In this document: one piece after another, positions 1 to 9,683 of the stretch
Numbering within the stretch: position 1 is the stretch's first letter
How the letters are laid out: every line of letters begins with the position of its first letter
NCBI RefSeq assembly: GCF_009827295.1
Contig: NZ_WTYD01000001.1
Span: 1,860,001 to 1,924,000, forward strand
DNA: 64,000 nucleotides
Direction: 5' to 3'
From: Qipengyuania pelagi
GTDB taxonomy: Bacteria > Pseudomonadota > Alphaproteobacteria > Sphingomonadales > Sphingomonadaceae
Notes under the pieces: model-generated
Told to the model about the DNA's origin: nothing
Databases searched by the model: none
The model's input: the letters and a program-made list of their open reading frames with translations, nothing else
Position numbers and translations under genes: made by a program

Positions 1-1
1 C

Positions 2-505
2 AATTGGCGCTGGAAGGGCGTCCCGTTCTATCTGCGCACGGGCAAGCGACTGCCCGAGCGCGTGACCGAGATCGTGGTCCAGTTCCGCTGCATCCCGCAT
101 TCGATCTTCGCCGGGCGCGGGGCGAAGACCATGCCCAACCGGCTCGTGATCGGCATCCAGCCGGAAGAGAATATCCAGTTCTCGCTCATGGCCAAGGTTC
201 CCGGCCTCGATCGCGAGGGGCTGAGGCTGCGCCAGGTCCCGCTCGACGTGACGATGCCGCACGCCTTTTCCGACAAGATCCGGCGGATCGCCTACGAACG
301 CCTGCTGCTGGACCTCATCGAAGGCGACCAGACCCTGTTCGTCCGCCGCGACGAGGTGGAAGCGCAGTGGGAGTGGATCGACGCGATCCGCGCACGCTGG
401 GAGGAAAGCGGCGAACCACCCAAGACCTACACCGCCGGCACATGGGGCCCCAGCGCCGCGATCGCCCTTGCCGAACGCGACGGAGTGAGCTGGCATGACG
501 AGTAG
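2..505 (+). CDS. zwf: Glucose-6-phosphate 1-dehydrogenase, C-terminal part (5' end outside window)
   Basis: This enzyme oxidises glucose 6-phosphate to 6-phosphogluconolactone with NAD(P)+ in the cytoplasm and feeds the Entner-Doudoroff route. Only the last 167 codons are present. The reading frame is open at the window edge and begins inside the conserved C-terminal block with GVPFYLRTGKRL, followed by the family tail DQTLFVRRDEVE and the closing Y-x-AG-x-WGP motif (YTAGTWGP). The gene ends 186 bp before edd on the same strand. The usual neighbour pgl (6-phosphogluconolactonase) is not between them. Family assignment is firm; the N-terminal NADP-binding part cannot be checked here. Confidence 0.95.
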   Translation, partial: NWRWKGVPFYLRTGKRLPERVTEIVVQFRCIPHSIFAGRGAKTMPNRLVIGIQPEENIQFSLMAKVPGLDREGLRLRQVPLDVTMPHAFSDKIRRIAYERLLLDLIEGDQTLFVRRDEVEAQWEWIDAIRARWEESGEPPKTYTAGTWGPSAAIALAERDGVSWHDE

Positions 506-691
506 GGTTCTTCGCTCGCAAAGGCACAGAGGCGCAGGGCGTCTGTCCGCACCGCAGGCGCTTTATTCGAACCTCCGTTCGCCCGGCATGCTCGCCAGGA
601 TGGAACGCGGCTTCACCGCAACAGCGAACTCCTCCGTGCCTCCATGCCTCCGTGAGCGCCAAATCTTCTTTCCAAACAGGAGCGCCGCCGC
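506..691. repeat. Non-coding zwf-edd spacer with repeat-like sequence
   Basis: This 186-bp spacer lies where many alphaproteobacteria carry pgl. I see no convincing gene. Near its left end it has CTTCGCTCGCAAAGGCACAG, whose TTCGCTCGCAAAG core also occurs in the inverted repeat at 19642-19670. Near its right end is a threefold imperfect CAYGGAGG-type repeat when read on the minus strand (about 633-652). This composition resembles dispersed intergenic repeats. A good ribosome binding site for edd (AGGAG, 9 nt before the start) lies at its 3' edge. Confidence 0.4.
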
Positions 692-2503
692 ATGAAGCCG
701 CTCAACGACACCATCCACCGCATCACCGAGCGCGTCATCGCCAATTCGCGCGACAGCCGGGGGCGCTATCTCGAGCTGATGGAGCGCGAGGCGGATCGCC
801 AGCCCGATCGCACGCAGGTTTCGTGCTCCAACCTCGCCCACGCCTATGCCGGCGTGCCGGAGGACCAGAGCGCGCTGACGGCGGCCAAGGGCCCCAACCT
901 CGGCATCGTCACTGCCTATAACGATATGCTGTCCGCCCATCAGCCCTATGCCCGCTACCCCGAACGGATGAAAATCTGGGCGCGCGAGGTCGGCGCGACC
1001 GCGCAGGTTGCGGGCGGAACTCCGGCGATGTGCGACGGGGTGACGCAGGGCGAGGACGGGATGGAACTCTCGCTCTTCAGCCGCGACGTGATCGCGCTCA
1101 GCACCGGCATCGCCCTCAGCCATCAGATGTATGACGGGATGGCGCTGCTCGGCATTTGCGACAAGATCGTGCCCGGCCTGATGATCGGCGCGCTGCGCTT
1201 CGGCCATCTGCCCGCGATCTTCGTGCCCAGCGGCCCCATGCCGAGCGGTATCCCGAACAAGCAGAAACAGGCGGTGCGGCAACTCTATGCGGAGGGTAAG
1301 GCGGACCGGGCGCAATTGCTCGAAAGCGAGATTGCCAGCTATCATTCGCCCGGCACCTGCACGTTTTACGGCACCGCCAATTCCAACCAGATGATGATGG
1401 AGATGATGGGTCTCCACGTTCCCGGCGCGGCCTTCGTCCCGCCGGGCGTCTCCCTGCGCCAACAGGTCACGCGTGCGGCGGTGCATCGCCTCGCCGCGAT
1501 GGAGCGCGGCGGAGACGATTACCGCCCGATGGCGCGGGTCGTCGACGAAAAGGCGATCGTCAACGCGGCGATCGGCCTCCTCGCGACCGGCGGATCGACC
1601 AATCACGCGATCCACATCCCCGCCATGGCGCGGGCGGCGGGAATCGCGTTCGACTGGAACGACCTCGCAGACCTCAGCCGCGTCGTGCCGCTCGTCGCGC
1701 GGGTCTATCCCAACGGGTCGGGCGACGTGAACCATTTCCACGCTGCGGGCGGCATGGCCTATGTCATCGGCACGCTGCTCGACGAAGGACTGGCGCATGG
1801 CGACATCCTGACCGTGTGGGACGGCGGGTTCGAAGCTTATGCGAAGGAACCGGTCGAGACTGACGATGCCGTCGAATGGCGCGATCCGGGGACAAGTGGC
1901 GATGCCGAAATGCTCCGCCCCGCCAGCGATCCGTTCCAGGCCGATGGCGGAATGCGGCTGGTCGAGGGCAATCTCGGCCGCGCCTGCTTCAAATCCTCCG
2001 CCGTGGAGCGCGAACGCTGGACCGTCGAGGCGCCCTGCCGCGTCTTCGAAACCCAGCACGCCGTCTCCCAAGCCTTTGCGAAGGGCGAGCTGGACCGCGA
2101 TGTCGTGGTCGTCGTCCGGTTCCAGGGCCCGCGCGCCAACGGGATGCCCGAACTGCACAAGCTGACCCCTCCTCTGGGTGTCTTGCAGGATCGCGGCTAT
2201 CGCGTTGCCCTCGTTACCGACGGACGCATGTCGGGCGCGAGCGGCAAGGTGCCCGCCGCGATCCACTGCACGCCCGAAGCGCTCGGTGGCGGGCCGCTGT
2301 CGCTTCTGCGCGATGGCGATATGGTGCGCGTCTGCGCCGAGACGGGCGAGCTTTCGACCACCGCCGATCTCTCGTCGCGCGAACCCGCGCCGCACACGGA
2401 CGATCAGACCGGCGTGGGCCGCGAACTCTTCGCCATGTTCCGGATGAACGCCGATGGGGCCGAACAGGGAGGATCGTCGATGCTGGCGATGGCAGGACTA
2501 TGA
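692..2503 (+). CDS. edd: Phosphogluconate dehydratase (Entner-Doudoroff)
   Basis: It dehydrates 6-phosphogluconate to 2-keto-3-deoxy-6-phosphogluconate (KDPG) using a [4Fe-4S] cluster. The 603-residue length is typical. The IlvD/Edd signature is clear: [12 protein letters not shown] with Cys114, GICDKI with Cys156 and [15 protein letters not shown] with Cys223 are the expected cluster ligands. A later [15 protein letters not shown] block is also family-typical. The ATG is supported by AGGAG nine bases upstream. The stop codon overlaps the glk start as ATGA, so the two are translationally coupled. A long open frame on the opposite strand is a codon-bias shadow. Confidence 0.97.
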   Translation: MKPLNDTIHRITERVIANSRDSRGRYLELMEREADRQPDRTQVSCSNLAHAYAGVPEDQSALTAAKGPNLGIVTAYNDMLSAHQPYARYPERMKIWAREVGATAQVAGGTPAMCDGVTQGEDGMELSLFSRDVIALSTGIALSHQMYDGMALLGICDKIVPGLMIGALRFGHLPAIFVPSGPMPSGIPNKQKQAVRQLYAEGKADRAQLLESEIASYHSPGTCTFYGTANSNQMMMEMMGLHVPGAAFVPPGVSLRQQVTRAAVHRLAAMERGGDDYRPMARVVDEKAIVNAAIGLLATGGSTNHAIHIPAMARAAGIAFDWNDLADLSRVVPLVARVYPNGSGDVNHFHAAGGMAYVIGTLLDEGLAHGDILTVWDGGFEAYAKEPVETDDAVEWRDPGTSGDAEMLRPASDPFQADGGMRLVEGNLGRACFKSSAVERERWTVEAPCRVFETQHAVSQAFAKGELDRDVVVVVRFQGPRANGMPELHKLTPPLGVLQDRGYRVALVTDGRMSGASGKVPAAIHCTPEALGGGPLSLLRDGDMVRVCAETGELSTTADLSSREPAPHTDDQTGVGRELFAMFRMNADGAEQGGSSMLAMAGL

Positions 2504-3483
2504 CCGATCTCGTTGCCGTGGATATCGGCGGGACCCATGCCCGCTTCGTCATCGCCAGCGTGGGTGCGGATGGCACCATCTCTCTGGGCGAGCCCGAAAC
2601 GCTCCACACCAAGGATCACGCCAGCTTCCAGACCGCGTGGGAGGATTTCCGCGAACGCCAGGGCGGCACCCTGCCCCCGCGCGCGGCCTTGTCGGTCGCG
2701 GGGCCGGTCGGCGGAGAGGTGATCCGCTTCACCAACAATCCCTGGATCATCCGTCCGTCTTTGATGCAGTCCAAGCTGGGCGTCGACCAGTTCACCATCG
2801 TCAACGATTTCGCCGCCGTCGCCCATGCGGTCGCGCGCGCGCCCGACGACCAGTTCCTGCACATCACCGGCCCCGATCGTCCACTGGCGAGCGAGGGCAC
2901 GATCAGCCTGATCGGCCCCGGCACCGGCCTGGGCGTCGCCCATCTCTGGCGCGCGGGCAGCGAATACCGCGTAACCGCGACCGAGGGCGGGCATATCGAC
3001 TTCGCCCCGCTCGATTCGATCGAGGACGCGATCCTCGCTCGCCTGCGCAAGTCGCACAACCGCGTCTCGATCGAGCGCGTCGTGTCCGGCCCCGCCATCG
3101 GCCCGATTCGCCAGACGCTCGCCGCGATGGAGGGCCGCCCGGTGACCGAAGAGGACGACGTAACCCTGTGGACGCGCGGGATGGAAGACAGGGACAGCCT
3201 CGCCGCCGCCGCCGTCGATCGGTTCTGCCTCTCGCTCGGCAGCGTGGCGGGCGATATCGCGCTGGCGCAGGGTGGGTTCGGCGGCGTCGTGATCGCGGGC
3301 GGGCTCGGATACCGTTTGCGCGAGCATCTGCCCCGTTCGGGCTTTGCCGAGCGCTTCCGCGCCAAGGGGCGGTTCTCCGAATTGATGGCGGACATCCCGG
3401 TCAAGCTGATCGTCCACCCCCAACCCGGCCTGTTCGGCGCCGCTGCCGCCTTTGCCAAACAGCATCTGGAGACCGTTTCGTGA
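2500..3483 (+). CDS. glk: Glucokinase (Glk family)
   Basis: It phosphorylates glucose with ATP to glucose 6-phosphate, the entry substrate for zwf. The 327-residue protein starts [16 protein letters not shown], containing the phosphate-binding DIGGTHARF loop, and continues with a GPGTGLGVA adenosine/phosphate motif near residue 145 and EGGHIDFAP. This is the proteobacterial Glk family rather than the ROK family. The start was set at the ATG overlapping the edd stop (ATGA). The longer open frame upstream overlaps edd in a wrong frame. Its end overlaps the eda start (GTGA), giving a tightly coupled edd-glk-eda unit. Confidence 0.95.
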   Translation: MTDLVAVDIGGTHARFVIASVGADGTISLGEPETLHTKDHASFQTAWEDFRERQGGTLPPRAALSVAGPVGGEVIRFTNNPWIIRPSLMQSKLGVDQFTIVNDFAAVAHAVARAPDDQFLHITGPDRPLASEGTISLIGPGTGLGVAHLWRAGSEYRVTATEGGHIDFAPLDSIEDAILARLRKSHNRVSIERVVSGPAIGPIRQTLAAMEGRPVTEEDDVTLWTRGMEDRDSLAAAAVDRFCLSLGSVAGDIALAQGGFGGVVIAGGLGYRLREHLPRSGFAERFRAKGRFSELMADIPVKLIVHPQPGLFGAAAAFAKQHLETVS

Positions 3484-4106
3484 CATCATCCGACCGCACT
3501 ATCGCCGATATCATGCGCCTCGCCCCGGTTGTGCCCGTGATCGTGGTCGACGAATTGGAGCACGCCGTCCCCCTCGCGCGGGCGCTGGTCGCGGGCGGAT
3601 TGCGCGCGCTCGAAGTCACGCTGCGCACCCCGACCGCGCTCGATGCGATCCGGGCGATGAAGCAGGTCGATGGCGCGGTGGTCGGCGCGGGCACGGTCAC
3701 CAACCAGGAAGATCTGGCGGCGGTGATCGAAGCGGGGGCGGAATTCGTGGTCTCGCCCGGCCTCACCGAACCGCTCGCCAGGGCCGCGGCGCGCGAGCGC
3801 ATTCCGTTCCTCCCCGGTATCGCCAATTCGGGCGACATCATGCGCGGGCTCGATCTGGGGCTCGACCATTTCAAGTTCTTCCCGGCGGAGGCTTCGGGCG
3901 GGCTGCCCGCGCTGAAAGCGCTCGCCGCGCCGTTCCACCAGTGCCGCTTCTGCCCGACCGGCGGGATCGGGCTGAACAACGCTGCCGAATGGCTCGCCTT
4001 CGATCCCGTGCTGTGCGTGGGCGGGAGCTGGGTCGCGCCGCGCGGTGAGCCGGATAGCGTCACAATCGAAGCGATGGCGCGCGAGGCGGCGGGGCTGGTG
4101 GCATGA
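3480..4106 (+). CDS. eda: KDPG aldolase (2-keto-3-deoxy-6-phosphogluconate aldolase)
   Basis: It cleaves KDPG to pyruvate and glyceraldehyde 3-phosphate, the last Entner-Doudoroff step. The 208-residue length is normal. Family motifs are present: the catalytic-Glu strand LEVTLRT, VGAGTVT, the SPGLTEPL loop and the Schiff-base lysine in [11 protein letters not shown], followed by [10 protein letters not shown]. The GTG start overlaps the glk stop as GTGA, and the stop overlaps the next gene as ATGA. Expression probably depends on upstream genes through coupling. Confidence 0.95.
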   Translation: MTSSDRTIADIMRLAPVVPVIVVDELEHAVPLARALVAGGLRALEVTLRTPTALDAIRAMKQVDGAVVGAGTVTNQEDLAAVIEAGAEFVVSPGLTEPLARAAARERIPFLPGIANSGDIMRGLDLGLDHFKFFPAEASGGLPALKALAAPFHQCRFCPTGGIGLNNAAEWLAFDPVLCVGGSWVAPRGEPDSVTIEAMAREAAGLVA

Positions 4107-6886
4107 GCCTGAAGCTGAAAACCGTCGCCAATCTCGCCGCGCGCCTGCGCGAACTGCACCAGCGCACGCAGGAAACCCCGCTCTTCAACCCGGTATTCCA
4201 GCTCTCGCTCGACCTGTCGCGCGCGATCGAATCGGGCGATCTCTCGCTGGACGATTGCGAGACGCTGCTGGGCGAGCTCGAATGCGAATCGATCAAGAGC
4301 CGCGCGGGGCGGCTGCGTGCGCTGGTTGCGCCGATGCCCCTGGAGGCCAATGACGCGGCGCTGAAGTACGAGACCGCCGATTTCGCCAGCTTTCGCGATC
4401 GGTGGGAAAATCCCGCGCTTCACGCCGTCTTTACCGCCCACCCGACCTTCCTGCTCCCCCCGGCACAGACCCATGCAGTCGCGCAGGCGGCGAGCAGCGA
4501 TGCGCCGATCTCCGACGCGCCTTGCGCAGCCTCGACCGAGCGGCGGGCGATCACGCTCGCATATGAACATTCCGAAGCCATGGCCGCGATCGCGCGGGCG
4601 CAGGATGCGCGCGACCGGATCGTCGGCACGGTGCTAGGCGAAGCGGCGGATCGCTGGAGCGAGGAATGGCGCGCGCTCCAGCCAATGCCGTTCCGCTTCG
4701 CCAGCTGGGTCGGCTACGACATGGACGGGCGGACCGACATCAAATGGTATCATTCGATCGGGTTCCGGCTGGCGGAAAAGGCCGAGCGGCTGGAACGCTA
4801 TGCCAGCTCGCTGCGCGGCTTCGATAGCGAGCACGAACTCGTCGCCACGCTCGACCGCGCGGCAAGCGAGGCGCGCGCGCGGGCCGAGGACTTCGCCAGC
4901 GACCTGACCGAACCCGAAGCGCTCTCCGCCGCCGCGAACCGGCTGACGGCGGACCACCCCGACAAGCTGACCAGTCTCGCGCCGATCATCGCGCGATTGG
5001 AGGCAGAGGCGCAGGATTCCGACCGGAACCGCGCCATCGCGCTCAAAACACTTGCCGCCGCGATGCGAGCGGACGGGCTCGGCATGGGCTGGATTCACTT
5101 CCGCGTGAATGCCAGCCAGCTCCACAACGCCATCCGCCGCCGGATCGACCCCGACAACACGCTCGACCTCGCCAGCCAGGGCGCGATGGCGGTGCTGCGC
5201 GATATCCTCGCCGAGGTGAAACCGCTCAAGAGCAATTTCGGCGCCCTCGCGATCGAGAGCAGCACGGCGATCCGCCAATTCCTCGCGATGGCGCAGATCC
5301 TCGACCATGTGGATGCGGATGCCCCGATCCGCATGTTGGTGGCGGAATGCGAACAGCCCGCCACCGTCCTCGCCGCGCTCTATTTCGCGCGCCTGTTCGG
5401 GATCGCGGACAAGGTCGATGTCTCGCCCCTGTTCGAGACCGAGAGCGCGCTGGAACATGGCGGACGCTTCCTCGACGCCCTGCTCGCCGAAGACGCCTAT
5501 CGCGACTATGCGCGGGCACGGGGGCGGGTGTGCATCCAGACCGGTTTCTCCGATGCGGGCCGCTTCGTGGGGCAGGTGCCCGCCAGCCTCGCGATCGAGC
5601 GGTTGCAGGGTCGGCTCGCCGATTCCATGGCGGCCAACGGATTGACCGATACCGCGGCGCTGATCTTCAACACGCATGGCGAAGGGATGGGGCGCGGGGC
5701 GCATCCCTCGTCCTACGAGGACCGGCTGGCCTGGCCGCTCAGCGAATGGGCGCGCCGCCGCTTCGTGCGCGCAGGAATCCGGCTGGAGCCCGAAGCGAGC
5801 TTTCAGGGCGGCGACGGCTATCTGTTCTTCGCGACCCCCGAATTGGCGCTGGCCACGCTCACGCGCATCGCGGAACTGCGGCCTTCCGAAACCGATCCCG
5901 ACGTGCCGGCCGATCCCTTCTATCGCCGCACCGATCTCAGCCTCGATTTCTACCGCGCGATCCGCAGCCATCAGCGCGATCATCTCGAAAGCCGCACCTA
6001 TGCCCGTGCGGTGACGGCGTTCGGCCTCGGCCTGTTGAACAGCACCGGGAGCCGCGTCTCGCGCCGCCAGGGCGATCTGTCGCGCGATCGCGAGATGAGC
6101 CTGAGGCAGATCCGCGCCATCCCGCACAACGCCATCCTCCAGCAATTGGGCTATCCGGTGAACATCATCGCCGGGATCGGCAGCGCGGCGGAGGGGAATT
6201 ACGAGGCCATCGCCGAATTGCTGACATCGAGCGCACGCGGGCGCCAGATCGTCCGGCTGGTGCGCGCTTCCAACGCGCTCGCCAGCATCAAGACCATGGC
6301 CGCCTATGGCGAGCTGTTCAATTCCGCCTATTGGGCAAGCCGCCCCTATCGCGGGACCGAGCCGCATCTGGCCGCCGCTTGCGAGGATTTGGCCGAATAT
6401 CTGACGAAGGACGATCGCAACGGGGTGTTCCGCCGCCTCGTCTCGCGCCTGCGCGTGGATGGATTGAAGCTGCACCGGCTGCTCGCCATGCTGCCCGACG
6501 AAAACCCGCTGGAGGACCGCGAGGATGTCAGGCGCATCATCGGCGCGCTCCAGGCGCTGCGCCTCGCGCTGTTGCAACATATGTTCCTGCGCGCGGTCGC
6601 GATTCCGGTTTTCAGCCGCGCCAACGATGTCGATCGCAACGACGTTCTCGAAATGGTGTTCACTCTGCGGATCGACGAGGCGTTGAAGGAACTGCGCCGT
6701 GCCTATCCGACCAGCTTCCCCCGGCCCGACGATTTCGCACTCGACGCACCCAGCGACTATCCCGATGGGGCGGGCGAAGGCTACAGCCAGATCGGTCGCG
6801 ACTATATCGACCCGATCGAGCGGGCGCATGGCCTCAATCTCAGGATCGGGGTCGCGATCGCCAATCTGTTCGGAGCGCACGGATAA
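4103..6886 (+). CDS. Divergent phosphoenolpyruvate carboxylase homologue
   Basis: The 927-residue protein has the length and overall layout of PEP carboxylase, which makes oxaloacetate from PEP and bicarbonate. Some landmarks remain: the catalytic His in TAHPT (His113), [12 protein letters not shown] (matching VVPLFETL), the GRG of GMGRGAHP, and a basic SRR...LRQIRAIP block. Several usual catalytic segments differ by my alignment from memory. GGDRDGNP reads [18 protein letters not shown] reads [22 protein letters not shown] reads [11 protein letters not shown], and the C-terminal Asn-Thr-Gly tail is NLFGAHG. It is coupled to eda by ATGA, so an anaplerotic role or a role linked to KDPG-derived pyruvate is plausible. 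Whether it has PEP carboxylase activity is uncertain. Confidence 0.8.
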   Translation: MSLKLKTVANLAARLRELHQRTQETPLFNPVFQLSLDLSRAIESGDLSLDDCETLLGELECESIKSRAGRLRALVAPMPLEANDAALKYETADFASFRDRWENPALHAVFTAHPTFLLPPAQTHAVAQAASSDAPISDAPCAASTERRAITLAYEHSEAMAAIARAQDARDRIVGTVLGEAADRWSEEWRALQPMPFRFASWVGYDMDGRTDIKWYHSIGFRLAEKAERLERYASSLRGFDSEHELVATLDRAASEARARAEDFASDLTEPEALSAAANRLTADHPDKLTSLAPIIARLEAEAQDSDRNRAIALKTLAAAMRADGLGMGWIHFRVNASQLHNAIRRRIDPDNTLDLASQGAMAVLRDILAEVKPLKSNFGALAIESSTAIRQFLAMAQILDHVDADAPIRMLVAECEQPATVLAALYFARLFGIADKVDVSPLFETESALEHGGRFLDALLAEDAYRDYARARGRVCIQTGFSDAGRFVGQVPASLAIERLQGRLADSMAANGLTDTAALIFNTHGEGMGRGAHPSSYEDRLAWPLSEWARRRFVRAGIRLEPEASFQGGDGYLFFATPELALATLTRIAELRPSETDPDVPADPFYRRTDLSLDFYRAIRSHQRDHLESRTYARAVTAFGLGLLNSTGSRVSRRQGDLSRDREMSLRQIRAIPHNAILQQLGYPVNIIAGIGSAAEGNYEAIAELLTSSARGRQIVRLVRASNALASIKTMAAYGELFNSAYWASRPYRGTEPHLAAACEDLAEYLTKDDRNGVFRRLVSRLRVDGLKLHRLLAMLPDENPLEDREDVRRIIGALQALRLALLQHMFLRAVAIPVFSRANDVDRNDVLEMVFTLRIDEALKELRRAYPTSFPRPDDFALDAPSDYPDGAGEGYSQIGRDYIDPIERAHGLNLRIGVAIANLFGAHG

Positions 6887-6982
6887 ATCTTAACCCTGTC
6901 CGGTAACCGTGCGGTTGCTGGTGTCCCGCCATGGTCCTATTCCTCGCGCGATCTGGATTCGCGCGGGGTTAAGAGCTATATC

Positions 6983-7669
6983 ATGGGCATGGACGCGAGT
7001 TTGAAATGGATCGGCGGCGGAACGCTCGCTCTGGGCCTCGGGCTCGGCGCGCTGGCGTTCGGCAGCACCCTGATGGACAGTCCGGCCGTTGCGGAAGAGA
7101 CCGCGCCGGTCGTCGCCGCGCCCGCTCCGGTGAAACCCGTCGGCGTGCACGGCGCGCTGGCCGCCAAGACCCTCGCCGATGCGGAACGACGCGCCAACGA
7201 GCCCTTCGTCATCAAGAGCATTCTGCCGATCGAAGGGCCGATGAAATACGGCGAATGGCACTGGAACACCGATACCGCGCCCAAAACGGGCAAGCTGGTG
7301 GTGACGGTGGACCTCGAGGCGCGCACCGTATCCGTCTTCCGCGACGGGCATGAAATCGGCGCGGCGGTGGCGATGCTCGGGACCGAACTGCACCCCACGC
7401 CCACCGGCAAGTTCCCGATCCTGACCAAGGAACGCCACAACGTCTCCGAGAAATACGGCAATGCGCCCATGCCCTGGACGCTGCGCCTGACCTGGGACGG
7501 GATCGCGATCCATGGCGGGTCGGAGGTCGAGAACGGCTATGCCAGCCATGGCTGCATCGCGGTGCCGGATGAATTCGTGTCGAAACTGTTCGACATCGCC
7601 AAGAAGGGCGATACGGTCATCATCACCAATGGCGAGCGCATCGGCGTGGGCGATTCCATCGCCGCCTGA
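6983..7669 (+). CDS. L,D-transpeptidase (YkuD domain), exported
   Basis: YkuD enzymes make 3-3 peptidoglycan crosslinks or attach proteins to peptidoglycan in the periplasm, using a catalytic cysteine. The 228-residue protein has an N-terminal hydrophobic segment (about residues 8-27) that looks like a signal anchor, a Pro/Ala-rich linker, and a YkuD fold from about residue 105. The active-site pattern is complete: IHGGSEVENGYASHGCIAVP contains the conserved His and the SHGC nucleophile. A second ATG two codons in (6989) is an equally possible start. It is convergent with tilS, 9 bp away, and probably monocistronic. Confidence 0.9.
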   Translation: MGMDASLKWIGGGTLALGLGLGALAFGSTLMDSPAVAEETAPVVAAPAPVKPVGVHGALAAKTLADAERRANEPFVIKSILPIEGPMKYGEWHWNTDTAPKTGKLVVTVDLEARTVSVFRDGHEIGAAVAMLGTELHPTPTGKFPILTKERHNVSEKYGNAPMPWTLRLTWDGIAIHGGSEVENGYASHGCIAVPDEFVSKLFDIAKKGDTVIITNGERIGVGDSIAA

Positions 7670-7678
7670 CGCGCGCTT

Positions 7679-8653
7679 TCAAGCGCGGCGGGGCGGTTCG
7701 GGTTCGAAGATCCAGACGCCCGATCGCGGACGGACCATTACTCCCGCCAGATTGCCGCCCTGCCCCGCTTCGAGCCGATCGACCAGTTCGGCGATTTGCG
7801 ACAGGTCCGTCTGGCCACCCAGCGCGGCCACGATCTTCTGGGCGACGCGTTTTCGAATTAGGGTGGGTGCGGTGGGCTGGTAATGGATCGCCGCATCTTC
7901 CTGTCGGACATTGTCGACCCATTCGCGGTCCACACAGGCGCCGACAAGCGCCTCCGCTTCCGCCATATGCTCAGCACTGCGGGCGAGCGCGGCGGGATCG
8001 ATCCACGCGGCATTTCTTAGCGCGCTGCGCATCCGAACGCGGTCGAAGCGCGGATCGTCATTGGACGGATCGCGGACGGGCGTGACCCCTGCCGCCGCGA
8101 CGATCTGCGCCAATTCGGCGCGCCGCCATCCCAGCAGCGGACGCAGCAGCAGCGTATCGCTGCCAGGAATGCAGGTCGAGGCGCGGATGCCGGAAAGCCC
8201 CGACAGCCCGCTGCCCCGATTGAGGCGCATCAGCACGGTCTCTGCCTGATCGTCGGCGTGGTGTGCGGTGGCGATCGCGGCGAGTTCGCGCCCTTTCGCC
8301 CATTGATCGAGCGCCGCATAGCGGGCCGAGCGCGCCCGATCCTGTAGGTTCCCATCCGCGACCGCGCAGGTCAGGATTGTGTGCTCGATGCCCCGGTCGC
8401 GACAGAGACCCGCCACAAACCGAGCCTCGTCCGCGCTTTCCGGTCGCAACCCATGATCGACAGTCGCCGCCTCAACCATGCCGGGAAAGGCTGCTTCCGC
8501 CAGTAATAGCAGGGCCAGGCTGTCGGGCCCGCCCGACACCGCAATGCCGATCCGCTCGCGCCCCGCTCCAGCCCCGGCCCCCGCCCCCTTCCAAAGGGCC
8601 GAAAGATCGCGCGCGAACCGGTCTAGCTGTCGGCGATCAGGCCCGCTATCAAT
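7679..8653 (-). CDS. tilS: tRNA(Ile)-lysidine synthase, non-standard start codon
   Basis: TilS converts the wobble C of tRNA-Ile(CAU) to lysidine and is normally essential. The PP-loop SGGPDSLALL is present, followed by DHGLRPES, AHHADDQAETVLMRL and GLSGI, all TilS-typical. The first ATG/GTG/TTG in frame (GTG at 8539) falls inside the P-loop strand (IGIAVSGGPDS), which would delete the first strand. The frame continues upstream with good TilS-like sequence (LDRFARDLSALW) to an ATT at 8653-8651 overlapping the cpoB stop as ATTGA, with AAGG a few bases upstream. I therefore propose an ATT start (324 aa). Gene order cpoB-tilS is normal for the group. Confidence 0.85.
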   Translation of the reverse strand: MDSGPDRRQLDRFARDLSALWKGAGAGAGAGRERIGIAVSGGPDSLALLLLAEAAFPGMVEAATVDHGLRPESADEARFVAGLCRDRGIEHTILTCAVADGNLQDRARSARYAALDQWAKGRELAAIATAHHADDQAETVLMRLNRGSGLSGLSGIRASTCIPGSDTLLLRPLLGWRRAELAQIVAAAGVTPVRDPSNDDPRFDRVRMRSALRNAAWIDPAALARSAEHMAEAEALVGACVDREWVDNVRQEDAAIHYQPTAPTLIRKRVAQKIVAALGGQTDLSQIAELVDRLEAGQGGNLAGVMVRPRSGVWIFEPEPPRRA

Positions 8654-9578
8654 TGCAGGTGACCTTGCCGCGATTGGCGTCGTACTGGCTCTTCAGGCGA
8701 CCTGCCGCCAGGGCCGGATAGGTTTCGTTGAACTCGGCAAGCGCGATGCACGCGCGGCTCTGATCATCGAGTGCGATCATGGTCTCAGCCAGATAGAGCA
8801 GGCTGTCACCCGCGCGCGCCGCGGCCTTGTCGGCCTGGTAATTGCGCAGGAACCACGGCGCGGCCTCCTTGGCCTTGCCATCGTCGAGATAGGCGCGCCC
8901 CAGAAGGTTGCGGCCATAGGTGGCGCGCGAATGGTTGGGGTATTTTTCGACGAACATCGTCAGCTGCTGCTGCGCTTCGGGATAGAAGCCCGCGTCCCAC
9001 AGGCGGAAGCCGTAGGAATATTCGTCGTCGCCCGGATCGTCGGTCTGCGGCTTGGCGATCGCCTGCACCGCAGCGACGCGCGCGGGATCGGGCCGCGCCG
9101 CGGCGGCAGGCGTCGGCGTGGCGGCCCCGCTTTGAACCGTACCAGCCGGGCGGGACGCGCCAGTGGTGGACGGAGCGGACAGAGCCGGTGACGCCGCCGC
9201 GCCGCGATTTTCCAGCGCTTCCACCCGCGCCGTCAGTTCGCGCACTGCAAAGGAGCCTTCCTCATATTGCGAGGTCAGCCGCTGGATCTGGCTTTCCAGT
9301 GCATCGAGTCGCGACAGAATATCGGTGACCGCCGTGGTCGAAGGGGTTGCGACGGTGGCCTGATTCTGACGCGGCTGGCCGGTGATCTCGGGCTCGAAAT
9401 ACCGCCCCTCGGAGCCGGGAAACACACGCCGTTGCAGGGCGCGGACCTCGGCTTCGAGCTTACGCAGCCGCGCCTCGTCATTGTTGTCCTGCGCAAACGC
9501 CGGGACCGGCGCAGCGAGGACCGCGAGCGCACCCGCCCCTACGGTGAGATAGCGCGTAATGCGCGCGATCGAGGCCAT
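8649..9578 (-). CDS. cpoB: Cell division coordinator CpoB / YbgF (Tol-Pal associated)
   Basis: CpoB is periplasmic. It links the Tol-Pal machine with peptidoglycan synthesis during outer-membrane constriction. The 309-residue protein has a signal peptide ending AFAQ (about residue 30), a predicted coiled coil (about 33-125, with two heptad-rich stretches), an Ala/Pro-rich linker, and a C-terminal TPR domain from about residue 190 (SYGFRLWDAGFYPEA, RNLLGRAYLDDGKAKEA). In relatives it follows pal and precedes tilS. Here tilS follows directly, but pal is not upstream: the neighbour is a RodZ-like gene 105 bp away. Confidence 0.92.
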   Translation of the reverse strand: MASIARITRYLTVGAGALAVLAAPVPAFAQDNNDEARLRKLEAEVRALQRRVFPGSEGRYFEPEITGQPRQNQATVATPSTTAVTDILSRLDALESQIQRLTSQYEEGSFAVRELTARVEALENRGAAASPALSAPSTTGASRPAGTVQSGAATPTPAAAARPDPARVAAVQAIAKPQTDDPGDDEYSYGFRLWDAGFYPEAQQQLTMFVEKYPNHSRATYGRNLLGRAYLDDGKAKEAAPWFLRNYQADKAAARAGDSLLYLAETMIALDDQSRACIALAEFNETYPALAAGRLKSQYDANRGKVTCN

Positions 9579-9683
9579 GAATTTCCCTCCAGCCAGAATG
9601 GTAAACGAAGCGGTGCCGTATCCGCGCCTTGCTGTCGAGGGGATGAAGCGGCTTATCCCACCCGCTTTAGCCCCTTGCGATTA

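Noticed and set aside
563..2395. 610-codon open frame on the minus strand opposite edd
   Set aside because: It runs antisense to a textbook Edd with intact cluster cysteines. Its translation is Arg/His/Gly-rich with no recognisable domain, as expected for the complementary frame of GC-rich DNA.
7672..7687. Possible terminator CGCGCTT-TC-AAGCGCG between the L,D-transpeptidase and tilS
   Set aside because: The stem is only 7 bp with a 2-nt loop, includes the tilS stop and has no U tract in either direction. It is too weak to call.
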